A stretch of 12,073 nt of DNA. Source: an uncultured Lachnoclostridium sp. (GTDB taxonomy: Bacteria > Bacillota > Clostridia > Lachnospirales > Lachnospiraceae). Numbering within the stretch: the first letter of the stretch is position 1; every line of letters starts with the position of its first letter. Location of the stretch: the NCBI GenBank assembly GCA_958425285.1, contig CATZVV010000031.1, positions 1 through 12,073 of the forward strand, written 5' to 3'. Made by a program: the position numbers and the translations under genes. This document shows positions 1 through 6,104 of this stretch, piece after piece. The notes under the pieces are model-generated. The model was not told the origin of the DNA, made no database searches, and saw only the letters and a program-made list of their open reading frames with translations.

Positions 1-16
1 TATCGCCGATTTCTTT

Positions 17-33
17 TTTACATACATTTTACA
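17..33 (+). promoter_or_regulatory. Candidate PhoP (Pho) box upstream of pstS
   Basis: Two identical TTTACA hexamers lie at 17-22 and 28-33, separated by 5 bases (11-base period, one helical turn). Firmicute PhoP is known to bind direct repeats of the TT(A/T/C)ACA type with about this spacing. A third, imperfect copy (TTTACT, 51-56) lies 23 bases further on, close to but one base off the same phase. The position, 40-55 bases upstream of a candidate -10 and in front of the gene set that encodes a PhoP-like regulator, fits activation by the regulator at 4091-4759. The site is inferred from pattern only. Confidence 0.6.
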
Positions 34-50
34 AAACACTGGTTTTTGAT

Positions 51-76
51 TTTACTTTGAGAAAATAGAATATGAT
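51..76 (+). promoter_or_regulatory. Possible pst operon promoter
   Basis: TATGAT at 71-76 is a good -10 hexamer. No -35 hexamer lies at the usual 16-18 base spacing. TTGATT at 46-51 would give a 19-base spacer, and TTTACT at 51-56 only 14. A poor -35 is common in activator-dependent promoters, which would agree with control from the adjacent PhoP box. Transcription would start near 83, leaving a leader of about 63 bases before pstS. Confidence 0.4.
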
Positions 77-145
77 ATGTAATCAACAAAAGAAATCAAT
101 ATGGTGTCAAGGTTGGCACTACTTAAAAATCAGGAGGATTTTAAG

Positions 146-997
146 ATGAAAAAAATTTTGAAAAGTAGTATTAGCATGGTTTTGATGGCGGGAATGTTAT
201 TAACAGGCTGCGGAGGTGTGCAAGGAATTACCGTTGTATCAAGAGAGGATGGTTCGGGTACCAGAGGAGCATTTGTTGAATTATTTGGAATTGAGGAAAA
301 GGATGCTGATGGAAACAAAGTAGACCGTACAACTGAGGAAGCAGTAACGATTCAAAGTACTTCTGTTATGATGACAACGGTAGCCGGAGATGAAAATGCT
401 ATTGGTTATATATCGCTCGGTTCGCTGAATGACACAGTAAAAGCTATTAAAATTGATGGCGCGGAGCCAACGGTAGAAAATATCAAGTCAGGCTCGTATA
501 AGGTATCTCGTCCGTTTAACATTGCGACAAAGTCAGAAGTCTCCGATGTTACAAAAGATTTTATTGATTTTATTTTGAGCAGTGAAGGACAGAAGGTTGT
601 AGAAGAGGAAGGTTATATTCCAAATGATGGGGCTCAGTCATATTCGGGTTCTAAACCAAGTGGAAAAATTGTAGTAGCAGGTTCCTCTTCTGTAACACCG
701 GTTATGGAAAAATTAAAAGAAGCATATTTGGCAGTAAATAGTGGAGCTGAAATTGAAGTTCAGCAAAGTGATTCTTCTACCGGCATGTCAGCAGCTATTG
801 ACGGAACATGTGATATTGGGATGGCCTCAAGAGAATTGAAGGATAGTGAGACTGCCGGTGGTATTACAGGTACTGTTATCGCAACCGATGGTATTGCTGT
901 AATTGTTAACAAAGATAGTGCAATTGATAATCTCACACCGGAGCAGGTAAAATCAATTTATCTTGGTGAGACAACAGAGTGGTCAGAACTGAAATAA
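146..997 (+). CDS. pstS: Phosphate-binding lipoprotein PstS, circularly permuted
   Basis: This is the extracytoplasmic phosphate receptor feeding the PstCAB importer. The start is ATG 146, behind AGGAGG at 132-137; an in-frame ATG at 101 has no ribosome binding site and would spoil the signal peptide. The 283-residue product has a lipoprotein signal with lipobox LTGC (Cys22). The phosphate-loop motif R33-E-D-G-S37-G38-T39 comes next, then IGYISLGSL (86-94), SRPF (121-124) and FIDFILSSEGQ (139-149). A short Gly/Ser/Pro linker (about 160-173) follows. After it come the motifs usually found at the N-terminus: AGSSSVTPV (178-186), QQSDSSTGM (206-214), IGMASRE (224-230), then DGIAVIVN and IYLGETTEW at the C-terminus. 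Canonical PstS has the second block first. The ends meet exactly at the loop before the RxDGSGT strand, so this is a circular permutation rather than a truncation. The length is normal and all binding motifs are present, so it is probably functional. It is first in the operon, 14 bases before pstC. Confidence 0.93.
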   Translation: MKKILKSSISMVLMAGMLLTGCGGVQGITVVSREDGSGTRGAFVELFGIEEKDADGNKVDRTTEEAVTIQSTSVMMTTVAGDENAIGYISLGSLNDTVKAIKIDGAEPTVENIKSGSYKVSRPFNIATKSEVSDVTKDFIDFILSSEGQKVVEEEGYIPNDGAQSYSGSKPSGKIVVAGSSSVTPVMEKLKEAYLAVNSGAEIEVQQSDSSTGMSAAIDGTCDIGMASRELKDSETAGGITGTVIATDGIAVIVNKDSAIDNLTPEQVKSIYLGETTEWSELK

Positions 998-1011
998 TAG
1001 GAGAAAATTAG

Positions 1012-1875
1012 ATGAATAATTGGAAAGAAAAGGGAATGAAAATAGTCTTTTTTCTCTCCGCAATCACATCGGTACTGGCTGTAGCATTAATATGTGTATT
1101 CTTGTTTGCAAACGGAATACCGGCAATGAAAAAGGTTGGTTTCCTTGACTTCCTTACCGGAACGAAATGGAAACCAACAGACTCGCCGGCATCTTTTGGC
1201 ATTCTGCCAATGATTTTAGGAAGCATTTATGTTACGGCAGGAGCTATTGTTGTAGGGGTGCCTTTGGGAATATTAACAGCGGTCTACATGGCGAAATATG
1301 CGGGGAAAAAGACAAAGAGAATTTTTCAGCCTGCGATCAATCTGCTGGCAGGAATTCCATCTGTTGTTTATGGATTTTTTGGATTGATGGTTTTGGTTAC
1401 AGTTACAAAAAATATATTTGGCGGAGATGGAAATAGTATACTGACAGCATCACTTTTGCTTGGAATTATGATACTTCCAACTATTATTTCTGTTTCACAG
1501 TCTGCAATAGAGGCGGTTCCTGAAAGTTATTATGAAGGTTCACTTGCTCTTGGGGCCACGCATGAACGAAGTATATTTTTTGTTGTTTTGCCGGCAGCTA
1601 AGTCGGGTGTGACAGCAGCTGTTATCTTAGGGATTGGCCGTGCGATTGGTGAGACAATGGCTGTGATTATGGTTGCTGGAAATCAAGCAAGAATTCCCAA
1701 AGGAATTCTAAGCGGGGTACGTACAATGACTGCCAATATCGTAATGGAGATGGGCTATGCAACGGACTTGCATCGTGAGGTGTTAATTGCTACAGGTGTT
1801 GTACTCTTTGTATTTATTTTAATTATTAATTTATGCTTTTCTCTTGTGAAAAACAGGAAAGGAGGAAATGCATGA
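1012..1875 (+). CDS. pstC: Phosphate ABC transporter permease PstC
   Basis: PstC is one of the two membrane subunits that form the phosphate channel with PstA. The 287-residue protein has an N-terminal membrane segment (about 10-33), an extracytoplasmic stretch containing WKPTDSPASFGILPMI, then about five further hydrophobic segments. This matches the six-helix plan of the family. The cytoplasmic EAA loop that docks on the ATPase is clear at about 167-183 (EAVPESYYEGSLALGAT), followed by the typical GIGRAIGETMAV segment. The start ATG is behind a GGAGA-type ribosome binding site at about 1000-1005. The last four bases overlap the pstA start (ATGA), which suggests translational coupling and equal output of the two permeases. 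PstC is distinguished from PstA by gene order and by its longer first periplasmic loop. Confidence 0.95.
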   Translation: MNNWKEKGMKIVFFLSAITSVLAVALICVFLFANGIPAMKKVGFLDFLTGTKWKPTDSPASFGILPMILGSIYVTAGAIVVGVPLGILTAVYMAKYAGKKTKRIFQPAINLLAGIPSVVYGFFGLMVLVTVTKNIFGGDGNSILTASLLLGIMILPTIISVSQSAIEAVPESYYEGSLALGATHERSIFFVVLPAAKSGVTAAVILGIGRAIGETMAVIMVAGNQARIPKGILSGVRTMTANIVMEMGYATDLHREVLIATGVVLFVFILIINLCFSLVKNRKGGNA

Positions 1876-2693
1876 GCAGTAAAATTTTAAAGGGGCTTGT
1901 ATATACGGCAGCAGGCATTACTCTTTTAACAATTGCATTTATTATTGGATACATTCTTGTTATGGGTGTGCCTAATCTGAGACCAAGCTTATTTTCATGG
2001 ACTTATAATACGGATAATGTTTCCTTGATGCCAGCATTGATTAATACAATTCTTATGACTTTGTTGTCCTTACTTATTGCCCTTCCGATTGGAATTTTTT
2101 CTGCTATATTTCTTGTAGAATATGCCAGAAGAGGAAATCGGTTTGTTAAAATCATCCGTATTACAGCTGAAACTTTATCAGGAATTCCATCCATTGTTTA
2201 TGGACTGTTTGGAATGTTGTTTTTTGTAACAACTTTAGAATGGGGATTTTCCATACTGGCAGGAGCTTTTACTCTTTCCATTATGATTTTACCGGTCATT
2301 ATGAGAACGACAGAAGAAGCATTGCAGGCAGTGCCCGATTCCTTTCGGGAGGGAAGCTTCGGATTGGGAGCAGGTAAGCTTCGAACCGTATTTGTTGTTA
2401 TATTACCTTCAGCAGTACCGGGAATATTAAGTGGGATTGTTCTTGCAATGGGAAGAATTATAGGGGAAACGGCAGCATTAATTTATACTGCAGGAACCGT
2501 AGCGGCAATTCCGGGTTCGGATGGATTGTTTTCATCAGGAAGAACATTAGCAGTACACTTATATACACTTGTCTGCGAAGGACTTTACACAAAACAGGCA
2601 TATGCTACAGCAGTAGTATTGGTAGTTATTGTTGTTGGCATGAATGCCTTATCAAGTATGATTGCGAGGAAATGTCAATGGAAAACATCATAG
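1872..2693 (+). CDS. pstA: Phosphate ABC transporter permease PstA
   Basis: PstA is the second membrane subunit of the phosphate importer. The chosen start is ATG 1872, inside the pstC stop (ATGA overlap) and directly behind GGAGG at 1861-1865. An upstream in-frame start at 1833 would lie inside the last pstC helix and lacks a ribosome binding site. The 273-residue product has a first membrane segment at about 8-32, the family motif LSGIPSIVYGLFG, an EAA loop at about 149-168 (EALQAVPDSFREGSFGLGAG), then MGRIIGETAALIYTAG and a final hydrophobic segment near the C-terminus. The same GIPS-VYG-FG and GETA-type motifs occur in PstC, reflecting their common origin. The 3' end overlaps pstB by 16 bases. 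Confidence 0.94.
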   Translation: MSSKILKGLVYTAAGITLLTIAFIIGYILVMGVPNLRPSLFSWTYNTDNVSLMPALINTILMTLLSLLIALPIGIFSAIFLVEYARRGNRFVKIIRITAETLSGIPSIVYGLFGMLFFVTTLEWGFSILAGAFTLSIMILPVIMRTTEEALQAVPDSFREGSFGLGAGKLRTVFVVILPSAVPGILSGIVLAMGRIIGETAALIYTAGTVAAIPGSDGLFSSGRTLAVHLYTLVCEGLYTKQAYATAVVLVVIVVGMNALSSMIARKCQWKTS

Positions 2694-3430
2694 ATATATC
2701 AAATATGAATTTGTACTATTCTGATTTTCATGCCCTTAAAGATGTGAATATCAATATACCCAGAAATAAGATTACAGCTTTCATTGGTCCTTCGGGATGT
2801 GGCAAATCGACACTGCTAAAAAGTATTAACCGTATGAACGATTTAATTGAAGGATGTCGAATTGAAGGGGAGTTGTTGCTGGAAGGAAAAAATATTTATG
2901 GGAATATGGATGTTAATCTGCTGAGAAAACAGGTAGGAATGGTATTTCAAAAGCCAAATCCATTTCCAATGAGTGTATATGACAATATTGCGTATGGGCC
3001 AAGGACACATGGTGTCCGTAAAAAGGCAGAGCTCGATGAGATTGTCGAAGATTCGTTAAAAAAAGCAGCGATATGGGATGAATTAAAGGATCGATTGAAA
3101 AAGAGTGCCTTAGGGCTTTCTGGTGGACAGCAGCAGAGACTTTGTATTGCAAGAGCTCTGGCAGTAAAACCTAAAGTATTATTAATGGATGAACCAACAA
3201 GTGCGTTAGATCCGATTTCTACATTAAAAATAGAAGACCTTGCAGCAGAGTTAAAAAACGATTATACTATTGTCATGGTTACGCATAACATGCAGCAGGC
3301 TGCAAGAATTTCAGACCAAACAGCCTTTTTCTTATTAGGTGAGATTGTAGAATATAATGAAACAAGTGAATTGTTTTCACATCCGAAAGACAATCGGACA
3401 GAAGAATATATTACAGGGAGGTTCGGATGA
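2678..3430 (+). CDS. pstB: Phosphate ABC transporter ATPase PstB
   Basis: PstB is the cytoplasmic ATPase that powers PstCA. I prefer ATG 2678 (250 residues, MENIIDIS) over ATG 2672, because GAGGA at 2666-2670 is only one base from 2672 but seven from 2678. All ABC elements are present: Walker A GPSGCGKST (37-45), a Q-loop in the PstB-typical form FQKPNPFPMS, signature LSGGQQQR (147-154), Walker B LLMDEPTSALDP with D171 and E172, and the switch histidine H203 (THNM). The insert INRMNDL just after Walker A is also typical of PstB. Length and motifs are normal. The gene begins inside pstA and ends one base before phoU, so translation is probably coupled along the set. Confidence 0.96.
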   Translation: MENIIDISNMNLYYSDFHALKDVNINIPRNKITAFIGPSGCGKSTLLKSINRMNDLIEGCRIEGELLLEGKNIYGNMDVNLLRKQVGMVFQKPNPFPMSVYDNIAYGPRTHGVRKKAELDEIVEDSLKKAAIWDELKDRLKKSALGLSGGQQQRLCIARALAVKPKVLLMDEPTSALDPISTLKIEDLAAELKNDYTIVMVTHNMQQAARISDQTAFFLLGEIVEYNETSELFSHPKDNRTEEYITGRFG

Positions 3431-3431
3431 T

Positions 3432-4091
3432 ATGAGAGAACGTTTTATGCAGCAGCTTGAAAAGCTAAAAATGGAAATACGGCATATGGGAGAACTGATT
3501 CAGACGGCAATTGAGGGTACTGTTATTGCTCTGCACAGTTTGGATAAAGAAAAGGCAAAGGAAATTATTCAATCTGATGAAGTGATAGACCAGATGGAAA
3601 AGGAAATTGAGTCAGACTGTCTTCATATATTGCTTCAGCAGACGCCGGTGGCAAGTGATTTGAGGCAGATTTCTGGTGCATTAAAGATGATAACAGATCT
3701 GGAGCGAATCGGAGATCATGCATCGGATATTTCAGAAATGATCTTGATTTTGGATTCTGTACGCTGTGAAAAAATTCGTGATTATTTGGAGCAAATGGCA
3801 AAAATAACATCAAAAATGGTGATTGATTCTATTGATGCTTATGTAAAGATGGATTTAGAGTTAGCAAAGAGTGTGATTGCATCTGACGATCACGTAGACC
3901 AACTTTTCTTAAGTACAAAAGAGGCAATTGCGGATGAAATGAATACCGGGGAGGAAGAGGATGGTATGCAGGCCTTAGACTTACTTATGATTGCTAAATA
4001 TTTTGAGAGAATCGGGGATCATGCAGAGAATGTCGGGGAATGGGTTGTATTTGCAATTACCGGTGAGCATAAAGATGAAAGAGTGATTTAA
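3432..4091 (+). CDS. phoU: Phosphate signalling regulator PhoU
   Basis: PhoU is a cytoplasmic protein known to dampen Pst transport and keep the PhoR/PhoB system off when phosphate is plentiful. The ATG lies one base after the pstB stop, behind AGGGAGG at 3415-3421. The 219-residue product is predicted all-helical with two tandem PhoU repeats. Each repeat has its metal-cluster motif: ERIGDHASD from E91 and ERIGDHAEN from E192. Length is normal for a two-repeat PhoU. The stop codon overlaps the regulator start by one base (TAATG). A third and fourth copy of the repeat occur in the transporter at 6101-7759, so this operon carries two PhoU-containing proteins. Confidence 0.95.
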   Translation: MRERFMQQLEKLKMEIRHMGELIQTAIEGTVIALHSLDKEKAKEIIQSDEVIDQMEKEIESDCLHILLQQTPVASDLRQISGALKMITDLERIGDHASDISEMILILDSVRCEKIRDYLEQMAKITSKMVIDSIDAYVKMDLELAKSVIASDDHVDQLFLSTKEAIADEMNTGEEEDGMQALDLLMIAKYFERIGDHAENVGEWVVFAITGEHKDERVI

Positions 4092-4759
4092 TGATTTATA
4101 TTGTCGAAGATGATCGTAATATTAGGGAATTAGAAGAGTATGCATTAAAAAACAGTGGGTATGAGGTGACTGGTTTTGAATCTGGTCAGGAGCTTTATGT
4201 TGCTCTGAAGGTAAAAAAACCAAAATTAATTATTTTAGATATTATGTTGCCAGGGGAGAGTGGGTTAGATATTTTAAAAAAACTCAGAAGTTCTTCTGAG
4301 ACAAAGCGAACACCTGTTATCCTTGTGACTGCGAAATCTTCTGAACTGGATAAAGTAAAGGGATTGGACTCGGGTGCAGATGATTATATTGCGAAGCCAT
4401 TTGGAATTATGGAGATGGTTTCGCGTGTAAAGGCCCTTTTACGAAGAACGGAGCCAGAGCAAATACCAGACTATTATGAGTTTGATAATATTATTTTGGA
4501 TGACACAAAGCACGTTGTTAAAGTAGAGGAATCAAAAGTTGAACTTACCTTTAAAGAATATGAGTTATTAAAGTGTCTTTTGTCCAATATTGATATTGTT
4601 TTATCAAGGGAAAAATTAATGAATCGGATTTGGGGCTTTGATTATGAGGGAGAGAGCCGGACAGTTGATATGCATATAAAGACGTTACGACAAAAATTGG
4701 GGAGTGCAGGTTCCTGTATCAAAACAGTTCGTAATGTAGGATATAAGATTGGAAGATAA
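4091..4759 (+). CDS. phoP: OmpR/PhoB-family response regulator (PhoP/PhoB type)
   Basis: This is a DNA-binding transcription regulator activated by phosphorylation. The 222-residue protein has a receiver domain (about 1-115) with acidic pocket E6-D7-D8, phosphoacceptor D50 (LDIMLP), T80 and K102 (KPF). A winged-helix domain follows (about 125-222) with the OmpR-family pattern LTFKEYELLKCLL, the recognition region RTVDMHIKTLRQKL and the terminal VRNVGYKI. The ATG shares one base with the phoU stop. Only a weak AAAGAG lies upstream, so initiation probably depends on phoU translation. Adjacent pst, phoU and kinase genes make a phosphate-starvation regulator by far the likeliest role, and the PhoP box at 17-33 is a candidate target. 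Whether to call it phoP or phoB is convention. Confidence 0.88.
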   Translation: MIYIVEDDRNIRELEEYALKNSGYEVTGFESGQELYVALKVKKPKLIILDIMLPGESGLDILKKLRSSSETKRTPVILVTAKSSELDKVKGLDSGADDYIAKPFGIMEMVSRVKALLRRTEPEQIPDYYEFDNIILDDTKHVVKVEESKVELTFKEYELLKCLLSNIDIVLSREKLMNRIWGFDYEGESRTVDMHIKTLRQKLGSAGSCIKTVRNVGYKIGR

Positions 4760-4793
4760 ACAGTCAGTTTTATCAGTATTTGCTGGAGGAACT

Positions 4794-6104
4794 ATGAAAC
4801 GAAAAATTAGTATTCGAATGTGTCTGATTTGTCTGTTAGCCACAGTATTGTCAGCAACCTTGACAACAGTCAGTTTTTATAATCTGAATACAAAGCGCGT
4901 GTGGACGCAACTAGAGGATTTAGCAAAAGTATTTGCCAATGTTTCAGATGATATTGAAAATCTGAAACGGGTGGCAGGAGGGGTGGGCAATCATTACCGG
5001 GTAACTTTGGTAGATGAAAAAGGAAAGGTAAAGTATGACAGTCGTGTTAAATATGAAAAACTAGGTAATCATAATAATAGGGAAGAAATAGTAAAAGCAA
5101 GAGAAGCAGGTACTGCAACAGCAGTTCGACATTCGGATAGCGTTGGAAAAAAGACTTACTATTTTGCCATGAAGGTGGATTACGGGAATATCCTCCGTGT
5201 GGCAGTTGATACTGATAGTATAAGAACTACCTTTGTATCAGTGATTCCACTGATATTACTGGTAGCTTTTTGTGCGTTTATGCTCTGCTTTATTCTTTCA
5301 CAGCGTTTGACTCAGGGATTGATTCGCCCAATTGAAGAAATGGCAAAGGGCGAAATTGAAGTTCCTTATGAAGAATTAGAACCTTTTGCCAATCTCATTA
5401 AGCAACAGAAGGCAGTAGAAAAAATGAAGCAGGAGTTTACAGCCAATGTATCTCATGAACTAAAGACTCCCCTGACTTCTATATCAGGTTATGCAGAGTT
5501 AATTGAAAGTGGGATGGCAAAGGGTGAGGATGTAAAGATTTTTTCCGGGAAAATTTACAGTGAATCAAAACGACTGATGTCACTGATTGGAGATATTATG
5601 AAATTATCAGAACTTGAAGAACCCGGATCGGTTTGTCATTTTGAGAAATTTTCACTTATGGAAGTAATTTATGAGTGTAAAGCATCATTAGAGTTGCCTG
5701 CACGGAAACATCATGTTACAATACATGTGGAAGGAAAAGACATTCCAATTTTTGGAGACCGTAAAATGATTTCTGAAGTTGTTTATAACTTGTGTGATAA
5801 TGCAATTCGATATAATCATGAAAACGGACAAGTGTGGGTGTCTGTATCACTGGTAGATGACGAGGTATATCTAATTGTAAAAGATACGGGAATTGGGATT
5901 CCGGAGAAATATTATGAAGACATTTTCAGGCGGTTTTATCGTGTGGATAAAAGCCGTTCAAAAGAAACCGGAGGAACCGGACTTGGTTTGGCAATTGTAA
6001 AGCATATTGCGGAACTTCACGGAGCAAAAATCAGAATCGACAGTAAAGTCCAAAAAGGAACAAAAATAACGCTTATTTTTAAAGCAGTCGGAGGAAAACA
6101 ATGA
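4794..6104 (+). CDS. phoR: Sensor histidine kinase, PhoR type
   Basis: This is the membrane kinase partner of the preceding regulator. ATG 4794 follows GGAGGA (4785-4790) and opens with a basic stretch and a membrane helix (about 9-29). An earlier in-frame TTG at 4749 would prefix the helix with residues encoded in the regulator's 3' end, and is less likely. The 436-residue product has an extracytoplasmic segment of about 115 residues, a second helix (about 147-168), and a short linker with a compressed HAMP-like stretch (LIRPIEEMAKG, then ELEPFANLI). The dimerisation domain follows with phosphoacceptor H221 (VSHELKTPLTSI), and then the ATPase domain with N-box NLCDNAIRYN (332-341), DTGIGIP (from D364), an F-box (FRRFYRVD) and GGTGLGLAI (393-401). 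No PAS domain is evident between HAMP and the histidine, unlike Bacillus PhoR. Its stop overlaps the transporter start (ATGA). Confidence 0.88.
   Translation: MKRKISIRMCLICLLATVLSATLTTVSFYNLNTKRVWTQLEDLAKVFANVSDDIENLKRVAGGVGNHYRVTLVDEKGKVKYDSRVKYEKLGNHNNREEIVKAREAGTATAVRHSDSVGKKTYYFAMKVDYGNILRVAVDTDSIRTTFVSVIPLILLVAFCAFMLCFILSQRLTQGLIRPIEEMAKGEIEVPYEELEPFANLIKQQKAVEKMKQEFTANVSHELKTPLTSISGYAELIESGMAKGEDVKIFSGKIYSESKRLMSLIGDIMKLSELEEPGSVCHFEKFSLMEVIYECKASLELPARKHHVTIHVEGKDIPIFGDRKMISEVVYNLCDNAIRYNHENGQVWVSVSLVDDEVYLIVKDTGIGIPEKYYEDIFRRFYRVDKSRSKETGGTGLGLAIVKHIAELHGAKIRIDSKVQKGTKITLIFKAVGGKQ

Noticed and set aside
103..120. Short hairpin in the pstS leader (GTGTC with GGCAC)
   Set aside because: It is only five pairs including one G-U, with no run of T and no match to a known riboswitch. 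It could arise by chance.
101..145. In-frame upstream ATG at 101 that would extend PstS by 15 residues
   Set aside because: It has no ribosome binding site and the extension would precede a normal lipoprotein signal. ATG 146 has AGGAGG eight bases upstream.
4749..4793. TTG start for the histidine kinase overlapping the regulator gene
   Set aside because: The added residues are not conserved-looking and push the first membrane helix inward. ATG 4794 has GGAGGA just upstream.
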